From the NCBI GenBank assembly GCA_029204225.1, contig CM055100.1:54125539-54152538 (forward strand): a stretch of 27,000 nucleotides of DNA, given 5' to 3'. Position 1 is the stretch's first letter. Each line of letters begins with the position of its first letter. This document shows positions 1 through 9,532 of this stretch, in pieces. The translations under genes were made by a program, and so were the position numbers. The stretch is from Diphasiastrum complanatum. Taxonomy: Eukaryota; Streptophyta; Lycopodiopsida; Lycopodiales; Lycopodiaceae. The notes under the pieces are model-generated. The model worked only from the letters and a program-made list of their open reading frames with translations. It made no database searches and was not told where the DNA came from.

Positions 1-460
1 GCCATTTTATATAAAGGCCATAGATTGTTCTGAAAATCAAGGAATGAGGCTAGGGAAAGATGTCCCATTAAAGAGCAAATTTATGTCAACATTTTCTAGC
101 TTCTTTGCTCCTAAATAGACACAAGCTCTCATAGGAAAAGACAACCTCAATATTAGCATTGTGTGGTTGCCTTTGGAGGCTAGTTGCTAGAAGGCAATGT
201 AAACTACTATGGAATGCATTATCATTTTGGAACTTGAATAAAGAGCAATAACAATTGGGCAATCAATCAATCTATAGATTTGTACCATGAATGAGCAAAA
301 AGATCATTCATGATGATGTAAAGATGTTGTTCTACAAAGCTTAAATATGTAAATCTTGAATAGGCAAAGTTCTCACAATAATATACTCTACTTACAAGCA
401 TTAAAAAACACTCTTCACTTAGATGGAATTAAAAACGCAATCTTTAACTGTTTCTTTTAC
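1..460. other. Gene-free AT-rich flank
   Basis: I see no recognisable coding frame, LTR boundary, primer site or tandem repeat here. The short frame that opens near 356 becomes meaningful only after about 461, where Copia RNase H homology begins in it. The sequence may be an old LTR or leader of the fragment that follows, but nothing shows this directly. Confidence 0.5.
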
Positions 461-600
461 TTCCTCAGCCTCTCAAGCTACAAAGGAAGCAATTTGGTTG
501 AGGAACTTACTTTCAGATATCGGTCTGAATCAATATACAATGGATTTTTTTCATTGAATTACTAATGCCATAACTTTGCAATCTTTCACAATAACCCAAT
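461..600 (+). pseudogene. Ty1/Copia RNase H fragment (B/Z-related family)
   Basis: A scrap of a Copia RNase H domain. Positions 468-539 encode ATKEAIWLRNLLSDIGLNQY, nearly identical to the RNase H at 24060-24130 of element Z in this window. Weaker similarity continues to about 595, where NAITL matches the DNQSAITL region of Z and one in-frame stop (TGA, near 558) is present. About 45 codons of the roughly 130-codon domain remain. It points toward a minus-strand Copia fragment that starts about 40 bases later, so two unrelated Copia 3' ends face each other. It cannot function. Assignment rests on direct comparison within the window. Confidence 0.75.
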
Positions 601-640
601 AGACCATTGTGTCCTTCACACAAAAACAGTATGAGTTGTG

Positions 641-1413
641 TGACTGATTCTTGTGCTGCACTATAAATTGCCTTATACTCTGCCTTTGTTGTGGATAAAG
701 CAACTATACTTTGCTTCTTACTAGACCAGGACAAGCAACTACCACAAAACTGGAATACATACCCTTCTGTGGTAGATCTACAATAATCACAATCACCTCC
801 CCAATCCGCATCCACATAGCCTCATAACTCGAGTGAACTTTCCTTCTTCATGTACACCAAGCCATAATCGGAAGTGCCCTTGACATATCGCAAAATGCGT
901 TTGGCTGTCTTCGGCAATGTGTTTCAGTAGGTGCTGTCATAAACTGACTTACAATACCAACAACATAGCATATATATGGTCTAGTCGTGGTAAGGCAAAC
1001 CAAGCTCCCTATTAATTGCATATACATCGTAGCATCAAATGGTTGTGACTCATCAAGCTTCGAAAGCTTTTTACATGGCTCAATGGGAGTGTTCATTGGT
1101 TTACAATTTTGTAACCTAAATTTGTGCATCAATTCTCTAACATACTTGACTTGTGTTAGTCCCACCTCATGTCCTTTTTGCCACACCCCCACTCCAAGAC
1201 CAGATAGTGCATCAGGTTGAGATCTGTCATCTCGAATTGATCCATGAGATCTTTGTTGATCATATCTATCATCTCTTGATTATTTTCAGTAATAATCAAG
1301 TTGTCAACATAAAGAGCAACTAAAGTAATCATATCATCAAAGCATAAGACATAAAGATTTGGATCAAAGTGTGTTCTCACCATCCCCTTCGAACAAAAGT
1401 AGGCATTACGCAA
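641..1413 (-). pseudogene. Ty1/Copia RT-RNase H fragment A (C family)
   Basis: The 3' half of a Copia pol of the same family as element C (compare 5700-6460). Read on the minus strand it holds the second half of RT, including the palm motif at about 1300-1310, then the thumb and connection region and RNase H with DADWGGD. The catalytic YVDD box reads YVDN, so one metal-binding Asp is lost. At least two frameshifts occur (near 1200 and 910), and a 3-base insertion lies near 767-770. Homology to C fades left of about 645. At the right it stops inside RT near 1413, where sequence of the element B leader takes over, marking a deletion or recombination junction. Gag, protease and integrase are absent. 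Confidence 0.85.
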
Positions 1414-1540
1414 ATGAACAATACATTAGTGAGACAAAAAATGCACTTTGATTAATATCAACAGCGAGTACAATGGCTTGAAGTGATAACTTCAGCTTGT
1501 TGAGCGTGATAATGTTGGCTACAGAAGAACTCTGATTATA
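1408..1540 (-). repeat. Second copy of element B leader plus primer binding site
   Basis: This stretch closely matches 4688-4820, the leader and primer site just inside the right LTR of element B. The PBS position is 1529-1540 and reads TATAATCAGAGT on the minus strand, a degenerate match to TGGTATCAGAGC (initiator tRNA-Met). The copy at 4809-4820 is identical. Because it lies on the internal side of the LTR at 1542-2287, that LTR works both as 3' LTR of B and as 5' LTR of a lost neighbour. Confidence 0.75.
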
Positions 1541-1541
1541 A

Positions 1542-2287
1542 TGCTAAAACAGCACTTACATTGCTTGATTCAGCTAGTAGTATATATTTACAAGTGTCTT
1601 CAAAAAATATCTTACAAGCATTGAATGTTATTTACGCCAGTCTTTGTATATGTACAAAGTGGGTAACCGCCCTTGGGATATTTAGCGGTCCAACTATTTT
1701 CAGGGTTAATGATAAGTTGGCAAAGTTGGTCTGCCAATGTTGGAAAAACCAGAAAAACGCGAAGGTGCCCTTGAACAGAGAAAGCATGTAAATTCCGAAG
1801 GTGCGAAAATCTCGAAGGTGCCTTTAAAACGAAGGCAGAGAAATGCAAAAAATCCGACAGTGCCTTTAAATTAAAATTTGGTCGCAGTGTCGCATTTTTC
1901 TTGAAGGTGCAAAAAATGCGAAAAACCTGACAATGCCTTTAAATGGATTTTGGTCACAATGTCGCATTTTCTCCAAAGGTGCGAAAAATGCAAAAAACCC
2001 GACAGTGCCTTTAAAATGGATTTTGGTCATAGTGTTGCATTTTTCTCGAAGGTGCGAAAAATGTGAAAAACCCGACAGTGCCTTTATAATGAAATTTGGT
2101 CACAGTGTTGCATTTTTTTTTAAGGTGCGAAAAATGCGATAGTGCTTTAAAACAAAAGTGTTTTAAAGGGAAAAAAATAAAGTTTTGGAAAAATGCGAAG
2201 GTCCAAAATATGTTGTCAGCCTTCGGCTGTTTTCAGGATGCTCATTACTTGAACGATTTGTTAAGACTGAGCATAAGAAATCTAACA
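1542..2287 (-). repeat. LTR of Copia element B (3' LTR)
   Basis: A 746-bp LTR. On the plus strand it begins TGCTAAAAC and ends CTAACA, so it is bounded by TG and CA. The left 190 bases match 4822-5010 with few differences, and the right edge abuts a polypurine tract at 2287-2298 that follows the RNase H stop codon. Inside lies an array of about 73-bp repeats (1795-2160) that takes up nearly half the LTR. The known role of such a sequence is promoter and polyadenylation for the element; no clear TATA box could be assigned. Confidence 0.8.
1795..2160. repeat. 73-bp tandem repeat array inside the LTR of B
   Basis: Five imperfect units can be anchored on the motif GACAGTGCCTTTAAA or close variants, starting at 1856, 1929, 2001, 2074 and 2138. 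This gives spacings of 73, 72, 73 and 64 bases. Each unit also holds GAAGGTGCGAAAAATGCGAAAAA and TTGGTCACAGTGTCGCATTTTT in variant form, with indels in the A/T runs. The truncated right LTR has only the start of such an array (5075-5160). A related single segment appears in the LTR of element Z near 24745-24790. Confidence 0.85.
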
Positions 2288-2298
2288 CTCCCCTTAAT
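2287..2298 (-). other. Polypurine tract of element B
   Basis: The minus strand reads ATTAAGGGGAGTG immediately after the end of RNase H, whose TAA stop overlaps it at 2294-2296. The LTR starts at TGTTAGA. This is the usual Copia plus-strand priming site, and element Z has almost the same tract at 24387-24395. Confidence 0.8.
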
Positions 2299-3890
2299 GT
2301 GGATCCTGAAAAAATTTGATCTTCAGATTTAACATATTGTTAAATCTGAGATGTTGCTCCTTTGATAGAGCCTTTGTGAAGTAATATGCTGCCAAATAGT
2401 TTGTTCTATAGAAAACCAATGCTACTTCCTTGTTATGCACTTTCTCTCTATGATAATGATACCTGATTTTGATATGTTTGCTTCGAGAGTGAAATCTTGG
2501 ATTGAGAGATAATGCTATTGTGCTTTGATTGTCACAATAGATTGTTGTAGGAAGTGTTTGTGCAAGGTTGAGGTCTGCAAGCAGTTGCCTTAGCCAGATC
2601 GCCTCTTTGGTTGCATTTGTGGCAACTATGCATTCGGATTCTGTTGATGATAATGCAACCGAGGTCTACTTTCGGCTGTTCTATGAGATTGGGCCTTGGT
2701 TGTATAAAAATACAAATCTACAAGTTGATTTTCTGGTATCGATTTCTCCTGCCCAATCTGCATATGTGTAGGCTTCAAGGATGTTGGCAGTTTGGTTGCC
2801 TCCATAGCAGATGTTGAGAGTTTTCATTGCCTGAAGGTACTTCATGACCTTTGTTAGCGCTTTCCAGTGAGTTAAGCCTGGATTTCATAGGAACTTGCTA
2901 AGTGTATTGATCGAATATGCAAGGTCTGGTCGCGTGCGAATCCTTGCGTACATCAGTGAGCCGATGATCGATTGAAACGTGTAGTGCTTCATTTCTTCCT
3001 TTTCTGTCTCAGTTTGAGGAAATTGTTTCTTTGATAATTTTAGTCCAGGGTTGAGTGGAAAGTGAATTGGTTTGCAGTTGGCCATACCATATTTTTCCAG
3101 CAACGTTATTGAGATATCGTTGCTGACTAATAAAAATCAGTCTATTGGGTCGATCTCGTTGGATTTGGATTCCGAGACAATAGTGGGCTGGACCCATGTC
3201 AGTCACCTTGTATTCTTGGGCCAGCATGCATTTTGTATCCTTCATCAGATTCAGATTGTTACTAAATAAGAGTGCATCATCTACATAGAGAGTGATGATG
3301 ATGAAGTGTTCTGATACAGGCTTAAAATAAACATTTGAGTCTATCGAGTTTGGAATAAAACCATTTTCGATCAGAAATGCATTGATTTTCTGGAACCAAG
3401 CTCTAGGTGATTGTTTCAGCCTGTAGAGAGCTTTGTGGATTTTGCATACAAGGTGCTTTTGATTGCCCTTGAGTTCGCATCCCTCTGGCTGCGACATATA
3501 GATTTCCTCTTTGATGGTTCCATTGAGGAAAGCGGCCTGGACATCCATCTGGTGGACTTCAAGATCTTTTGCGGCTGCAAAGGAGAGAAGTAGAAGGACT
3601 GAAGCATGTTTGACAACTGGACTGAAGGTTTCAGAATAATCCAGATCTGGAATCTGGGAAAACCCTTTGGCGACTAGCCTGGCCTTGTAACAATTTAGCC
3701 TCCCTTCAACGTCGTACTTTGCCTTGAATATCCATTTGCATGGAATTGGGTTTCGGTCCTTTGATAGCTTAGTGACTGTCCATGTTTGATTCTCTATCAA
3801 AGAATCGAATTCGGTGTTCGTCACTGCTTTCCACTGGTCATCATCAGGAGTAGACATAGCCTCAGAAACGATGGTTGGTTCTTGCACAAA
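2294..3890 (-). pseudogene. Copia B reverse transcriptase-RNase H
   Basis: The RT-RNase H part of a Copia polyprotein. RT runs from about 3887 to 3009 in one frame of about 290 codons. It has CKWIFKAKY, KARLVAKGFSQ, the catalytic HQMDVQAAFLNG near 3540 and an intact LYVDD near 3285. A frameshift near 3075-3100 leads to the connection region (2885-3103, IGSLMYARIRTRPDLAYS). RNase H follows after another shift near 2885 in a frame down to the TAA at 2294-2296. It contains two TAG stops, near 2687 and 2672, and its first catalytic position reads AYTYADWAGE instead of the usual SDADWAGD, so the Asp is lost; STESE and YCDNQS remain. At its start the frame is joined directly to gag (near 3890), showing an internal deletion. 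Confidence 0.9.
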
Positions 3891-4427
3891 GCAGCGATAT
3901 TACTCTTGATACAGTGAGGTGCTCCTGGGTAGAAATTGCCATTACCCAATTTTTGTAGGCTTCAGGTAGACTCGATAATAGAGTCATGAGTGCATCGGCA
4001 TCTTCTATGACTGAGCCAGTTGCAGTCATCTACTCCATAAGATTTTTAAACGTGTTGAGATGACTCAAAACACTTTCTGCATCAAAAATTCTCAAGGTGA
4101 AGAATTTCTTCCTCAAGTGTAACTTAGAAGTAACATCTCTAATATCGTAGAGAGTTGCTAAGATGTCCCATGCATTTTTAGTAGTCTGAATAGCACGTAT
4201 GTGGCTGATCTGAACATCCTTGATGTTTAGGGTGATCATGACAAATGCTCATCTCTCAGTCTCCACTTGGTGATGCTAGTTGTATCACCTTCTGGTTTGA
4301 GCTCTGTGCCATCAACAATGTCCCACAGCTCTTTGGCTAGTAGTATAACTTTCATCTTGAATTTTCAAAGATGGTAGTTATCTCCATCGAGTTTGCCAAT
4401 GATAGATGAACTACATGATGGATCCAT
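3888..4427 (-). pseudogene. Copia B gag (UBN2-type), 3' end deleted
   Basis: Gag of element B, the nucleocapsid-like structural protein of Copia particles. The frame opens at the ATG 4427-4425 with GKLDGDNYHL, then KFKMKVILLAKELWDIVDG, the conserved Trp/Lys-rich start of UBN2 gags. A TGA replaces the expected Trp codon after NYHL. A frameshift near 4245 leads to NIKDVQISHI and the AWDILATLYDIRDVTSKLHL helix region, clearly related to gag of Z at 20950-21070. The third part (about 4030-3890, SVIEDADALMTLLSSLPEAY) is in the Z order. It ends abruptly at SRVISLL, joined to RT, so zinc knuckle, protease and integrase are missing. Confidence 0.85.
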
Positions 4428-4808
4428 TCTGGTTGAACGAGATCATTGGTAGAAACAACGATTGTCGAAATATTGTTGGTTGCACATTTGCTAGAGAGAC
4501 GTCTTGGTAGAAACAAGACTGATAATCCGTAGTAGAAATGCAGATTACTGAAATGCTCGCTCTGCCACCACGAACTATCGTAAAACGTGGGGATGACTGG
4601 CAGCAGAAGCTTGAGCTTAGGCATGTAGGAACGGAAACACAACAGTTAGCAGCAGAAATATTCAAGATGAATCATTCATACAAAATTGCGCAAATGAACA
4701 GTACAATAGTAAGACAAAAAATGCACTCTGATAAATATCAACAACGAGTACAATGGCTTGAAGTGATAACTTCAGCTTGCTGAGCGTGCTAACGCTGGCT
4801 ATAGAAGA
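4428..4808 (-). other. 5' leader of element B
   Basis: Untranslated leader between the primer site and the gag start. Its first 120 bases (4688-4808) recur at 1408-1528. Small open frames on both strands are short, lack homology and look like chance. Confidence 0.6.
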
Positions 4809-4820
4809 ACTCTGATTATA
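4809..4820 (-). other. Primer binding site of element B (altered tRNA-iMet type)
   Basis: The minus strand reads TATAATCAGAGT, against TGGTATCAGAGC expected for initiator tRNA-Met: eight of twelve positions match. It sits one base inside the LTR that begins at 4822. The same altered 12-mer occurs at 1529-1540. Confidence 0.6.
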
Positions 4821-4821
4821 A

Positions 4822-5165
4822 TGTTAAAACAAAACTTACATTGTTTGATTCAGCTAGTAGTATATATTTACAAGTGTCTTCAAAAAATATCTTACAAGCA
4901 TTGAATGCTATTTACGCCAGTCTTTGTATATGTACAAAGTGGATAACCGCCCTTGGGATATTTAGCGATCTAGGTGTTTTAGGGTTGATGATAAGTTGGC
5001 GACGTTGGAAAAACCCAAAAAATGCGAAGGTGCCCTTGAACAGAGAAAGCATGTAAATCTCGAAGGTGTGAAAATCCCGAAGGTGCCTTTAAAACGAAGG
5101 TCGAGAAATGCGAAAAACTCAGCAGTGCCTTTAAATTGAAATTTGGTCACAGTGTCGCCCTTTTC
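4822..5165 (-). repeat. 5' LTR of Copia element B, truncated
   Basis: On the plus strand it starts TGTTAAAAC and matches the LTR at 1542 onward. Similarity is high to about 4970, then falls with indels, and continues through one repeat-like segment (5080-5160). Around 5161-5170 it switches to the LTR of element C. About 400 bases of the LTR are missing, so no target-site duplication can be scored for B. Confidence 0.75.
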
Positions 5166-5169
5166 CTTT

Positions 5170-5353
5170 GTATTTCACAAAATGAAATTACACTGTACAT
5201 ATAGTTGTTCACTCAGGCAACCCATGCATGACCCAGGTTGCCGTTGGCGGGACGCGTGTCCTGTCGACTTGCCTCATGGCAAGGCCAACTTATCCTTATC
5301 AACTGATAGGACCCACAGTACAGTAACACAGTGATTCTACTTTAATTCTAACT
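5170..5353 (-). repeat. 3' LTR of Copia element C, truncated
   Basis: Aligns without gaps to 10651-10834, with 13 differences in 184 positions by eye, 11 of them transitions. The first 90 bases of the LTR (equivalent to 10561-10650) are missing at the junction with element B. The right edge (AATTCTAACT) abuts the PPT. Confidence 0.85.
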
Positions 5354-5364
5354 CTCTCCCTTAA
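5354..5364 (-). other. Polypurine tract of element C
   Basis: The minus strand reads TTAAGGGAGAG directly before the LTR edge at 5353. It lies about 45 bases downstream of the RNase H coding end. Confidence 0.65.
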
Positions 5365-5407
5365 AGTAGAGTCTACTTTTTATACAGTCATATACATAGC
5401 TTTAAAG

Positions 5408-7075
5408 TCAACAAACTTGAAGTACAGAAAGCTTTGATCTAAACTTATCAAACTTTTCTACAACAAGTGGCTTAGTGAAAATATCAGCTAGTTGTTCTTC
5501 TGTGCTACAATGAACAACATGAATTTCACGACTCAGCAGCCTCTCACGTATAAAGTGATACTGAATCTCAATGTGTTTGGTTCTCGCATGGAACACTGGA
5601 TTCTTTGCTAGCTGAATGCCACTCTAACTGTCGCTATGTAATGTCGTGGGATTTTTCTGCTTCATGACAACTTCTTCCAAGATTTGTCTCAACCATATAG
5701 CTTCATGTGTTGCACTACACATTGCCTTATACTCTGCTTCTATGGTGGATAGAGCAATTGTACTTTGCTTCTTACTAGACCAGGAAAAGCAACTACCACA
5801 AAACTGGAATACATACCCTGTGGTGGATCTATGATCATCATAGTCACCTCCCCAATCTGCATCCACATAACCACACAACTCATGTAACCCATCATGCTTC
5901 CTGTAAATCAAGCCATAATCTGAAGTGCCTTTCACATAACGCAAAATGCGTTTAGCTGTCTTCCAATGTGTTTCCGTAGGTGCTGCCATACGCTGACTTA
6001 CAATGCCAACAACATAGCATATATCTGGTCTAGTCGTGGTAAGGTAAATCAAGCTCCCTACTAACTGCCTATACAGTGTAGCATCAAACGGTTGTGACTC
6101 ATCAAGCTTAGAAAGCTTTTTACCTGGTTCAATGGGAGTATTCACTGGTTTGCAATCCTGCAACCTAAACCTGTGCAGCAACTCTTTGACATACTTCACC
6201 TGTGTTAAACCCACTTCGTGTCCTTTTTGCCACATCTCTACTCCAAGGCAATAATGCATCAGGTTGAGATCTATCATCTCGAATTGTTCCATGAGGTCTT
6301 TCTTGATCATATCTATCATCTCTTGATTATTTCCCGTAATAATCAAGTCATCAACATAAAGAGCAATCAAAGCAACCATACCATCAAAGCATAAGACATA
6401 TAGATTTGGATCAAAACGTGTTCTCACCATCCCCTTTGAACAAAAGTAAGCATCAATCCTGCTATACCACGCACATGGTGCCTGTTTAAAACCATAAAGC
6501 GCTTTCTTCAAGTGACATACTTTATTTTTCTGTCCCTTCACTACAAAGCCTTCAGGTTGATCCATGAACACCTCTTCTTCTAACTCACCATTTAGAAAAG
6601 CAGATTTCACATCCATCTGATGCAAAGGCCAACCAAAATGTGAAGCTAAAGCAACAAGTAGACGTAGAGTATTCCACTTACATACTGGCACAAAGGTCTC
6701 CTCATAGTCGATGCCTTTACTTTGTGCATACCCTTTGATCACCAATCTTGCCTTGTGCTTTGCTATACTTCCATCTGCATGATACTTAGTCCTGTATACC
6801 CATTTGCAACCAATGGGTTTCTTGCCAACTAGTGGGTCTACTAAGTCCCGTGTGCTATGCTTAGCAATTGACTCCATCTCCGCTCCCATGGCCTTGACCC
6901 AATTGTCATCATCCTTTGCTTCACCATAAGTCGAAGGTTCTTTGCTTTGAATAATGCTAGATAAGAGAGCATAATTTGCTTCATACATTTCAGGTTGTGT
7001 CTTCTCTCTTGTTGATCTTCGTAGCTCTCCCTGGCTAGATGATCCTGGAAAGTCATCCATGTCGTGGCTCTCCAA
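5408..7075 (-). pseudogene. Copia C reverse transcriptase-RNase H
   Basis: The best-preserved pol segment in the window: 483 codons open from 7075 to 5624. It begins with a charged linker, then the RT landmarks CKWVYRTKYHADGS, KARLVIKGYAQ, ETFVPV, catalytic HQMDVKSAFLNG (about 6595-6625), KKALYGFKQAP and an intact YVDD (about 6345). The connection region has GSLIYLTTTRPDICY. RNase H has DADWGGD and the glutamate motif STIEAEYKA. After HSDS an in-frame TAG (5621-5623) stands where Copia proteins usually have Gln; the frame then runs on past HARTKHIEIQYHF and ADIFTKPL to a stop near 5408. RT catalytic residues are all present, so this protein was lost late by one nonsense change, while the integrase of the same element is heavily damaged. 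Confidence 0.92.
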
Positions 7076-7114
7076 TAATCTCTCAAACCACTTAGGGAGC
7101 TTCCTATCAGGTGA

Positions 7115-7423
7115 TCAGCTTCCTGGTGAAAATGTATCCCATGGTACATCCTTCTCTTTGCGTTTGTCACCTGCAACTTCAGTCCTTCTTGTACCAAAAG
7201 GTTTATCTCTACCTATCCAACCTGTTTCTTGGGGTTGAGTAGTAGTATCTTGAGATGTATCCTCATGTTCATCACTTGGAAGGTCAATGAATGGATCATC
7301 ATCAGGAGGTATCCTCACTATACCATCTTTCCCACTGGATGTATCTATTTTCTCAGCATTCTCGTCTTCATACATCTTGGATTCATCAAAGATAACATCA
7401 CGACTTACACTCCACTGGATCAA
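7115..7423 (-). pseudogene. Copia C integrase C-terminal linker
   Basis: A separate frame that carries SRDVIFDES, the conserved end of the Copia integrase C-terminal (SH3-like) region, followed by an acidic, low-complexity linker (PPDDDPFIDLPSDEHED) that normally separates integrase from RT. It is shifted relative to both neighbours, so at least one indel lies near 7405 and one near 7100. Confidence 0.75.
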
Positions 7424-7429
7424 AACATC

Positions 7430-8257
7430 TATAGCCCTTCACACGATCATCATATCCTAGGAATATACACTTGATAGCTTTTACATCAAGTTTACATCTC
7501 TCTTCCTTAGGAATGTGTACAAAGGCCTTACATCCAAAGATTCACAAGTGGTTCACCTTTGGCTTCATCTTCGTGAATGCTTCCTCAAGTGTTATCTTTG
7601 GTATGGCAATGGTAGGACTTCTATTTTGAAGATAGATTGCCGTACTGCATGCTTCTGACCAAAAATCTTTTGGTAGTTTCATCTCAGCTAGCATAGATTT
7701 GGCACTTTCCACAATCGTACGATTCTTGCCTCAGCTACACCATTGAGAGCAGGAGTATGAGCTTGCATAAATTGTCTTTTAATCCCACATTGATCACAAA
7801 GATCATTGAAGTCATTAGACTTGTACTCACCTCCACTATATGATCTTAGGACTTTGATTTTCCTACCTGTCTGATTTTCGACCAATGCTTTGAAGCTCTT
7901 GAAGTTGTCAAATGCATCTAATTTCTTCTTCAAGAAGTAGATCCACGTCTTACGTGACATATCATCAATAAAGGTCATGAAATAGAAGGCTTTACCTAAG
8001 GACATGGTCCTCATAGGCCCGCATAAATTTGTGTGGATCAAATCCAGGATGTTCTTTGTCCTTGCAACACCACTTTTATTGAACTTCTCTCGATGTTGCT
8101 TCCCATATACACATGATTTGCACATCGATTTCAAGTGGTCTTCTATAGTAGGCAATCCTGTTACCATCTCCAATTTTCTCATCAAATTGAGGCTTCCCAA
8201 GTTTAAGTGACCAAGCCTCTTATGCCACAACTCAGTTTGCGATGGAATGGATGACAC
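7430..8257 (-). pseudogene. Copia C integrase, catalytically dead
   Basis: GAG_pre-integrase zinc-binding region (LWHKRLGHLNLGSL ... CKSCVYGKQ, about 8235-8100) followed by the DDE integrase core. Two of three catalytic acids are lost. The first reads IHTNLCGPM, with Asn for Asp, at about 8022-8030. The second reads RSYSGGEY, with Tyr for Asp, at about 7825-7850. The glutamate region (NGVAE) remains near 7735. A frameshift follows it at about 7727, then NRTIVESAKSMLAEM and the region FGCKAFVHIP are found in the new frame to about 7430, with a TGA at 7542-7544 where Arg (CGA) is usual. In the family this enzyme inserts the cDNA; this copy could not. Confidence 0.88.
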
Positions 8258-8930
8258 AAGTCCATGTTGCCCTTAGTTGTAGCATTCAACCTGTACAGTT
8301 TTGAATTGGGGTCCCTTACTCCATCCGCAATAACTTTGAGCTTTTGGTTCACATCCTTCACAAAGCAACGATCATGGGCAAATTCTACTTTCAATTTTTG
8401 ATCAGTAATGACTCCAATAGAGAGTAGATTTTTCTTCAAACCTGGTATGTAAAGTACCTCCCTGATCATCCTGCTTTTGCCATCAGGTAGTTGGATTGAA
8501 ACAGTGCCTATCCCCTTGATCCTGCACACCTCACCTTTTGCTTGTGAAACGAACATTCCATTATCCAACACTTTCAAGCTACTGAACCAATTCTTGTTAC
8601 ATGTCATGTGTCTTGTGGCTCCCGAGTCAATATACCACGCTTGGTCATCTTGATTAGATGACAATGCAGATATGAAGATGCTAGAGTCTTCAATCTCACC
8701 CTCATCGACCAGGTTACCTACTTGTTTTGGTTTCCCCTTGCCTTGTTCTGCCAGGAATTTGCGACATTCACTCTTCCAATGGCCCTCCTTACCACAATGG
8801 AAGCACTTGCCTTTCTTCTTGGTCTTACTAGAAGATCCCTCATCCTCCTGAGACTTGGCAAATTGCTGCTTAGACTTCTTCTTACCCTTGCCCTTGTCTT
8901 GTTTTTGGCATGTTGCAAGTGCCTAATCTT
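8203..8930 (-). pseudogene. Copia C zinc knuckle and aspartic protease
   Basis: The end of gag and the protease. A CCHC knuckle, CFHCGKEGHWKSEC (CX2CX4HX4C), lies at 8764-8805 in a Lys-rich stretch; this is the RNA-binding nucleocapsid motif. About 45 codons later comes the protease active site DSGATRHMT near 8610, with normal spacing to the flap and to LKKNLLSIG. The DSGA signature is intact. The frame shifts near 8255 into the pre-integrase region. Upstream it is separated from the main gag frame by a TAG near 8945 and a frameshift near 8930. Confidence 0.88.
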
Positions 8931-8944
8931 CAGTATTTTGACGT

Positions 8945-9532
8945 CTAGCTTTCACCATTTATCGCCGTTGCTTCCTGCATCAAGATTCCTATGAGCTCGT
9001 CAAAGGTTGGCAATCTTTCTCTTGATGCTATTCCGCTCACAAACATATGATAGGGTTCTGCAATGCCACACAATGCATTGTGCACCAGCTCCACATCACG
9101 TATGCGCTCACCAATAGAATGCAGTTCATCCCTCATTGTCATGATTCTGGTCATGTATGTCTGAATGTGCTCTCCTTGTTCCATGCAAGCACTATTTAGC
9201 TTTGACTTCAGAAACATGATTCTTGATGGATTTGACGTCTCGAACTGCTCCTTTAGCACATCCCATGCTTGTCTAGGTGTAACAGCATCACAAATGTGGG
9301 TAATAATGTGATCCTTCACTGACAAGTTAATGAAGGTCAAAGCTTTCCTCATCTTTTTGTCGAACACTTTGATATCCGCTTCATTTGACAGCCTTCTCTC
9401 ATCACCTGTGATGACTTCCCACATGTCTTTCTCCATCAGTATGTTTTTCATTTTGAATTTCCACACTGCATAGTTGGAAATCCCATCCAATTTGCTACTT
9501 TCACTCAAAATGGACTCTCCCATGTTTGCCAT
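8945..9532 (-). pseudogene. Copia C gag (UBN2 domain)
   Basis: A 195-codon open frame from ATG 9532. Landmarks are KLDGISNYAVWKFKMKNIL, DMWEVITG, the helix QAWDVLKEQFE, LNSACMEQGEHIQTYMTRI and LPTFDELIGILMQEA. This order is that of the UBN2 gag of plant Copia elements. It ends with TAG at 8945-8947, just short of the nucleocapsid zinc knuckle, which continues in another frame. The start is the first ATG after the leader and fits the N-terminus of related gags. Confidence 0.9.

Noticed and set aside
1795-2160. Possible CRISPR-like array
   Set aside because: The whole 73-base unit repeats, with no unique spacers, and it lies inside an LTR of a eukaryotic retrotransposon.
4538-4783. 81-codon plus-strand open frame
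   Set aside because: It covers the leader of element B on the antisense side. Part of it (4688-4783) is a repeat shared with 1408-1503, where the frame is not kept.
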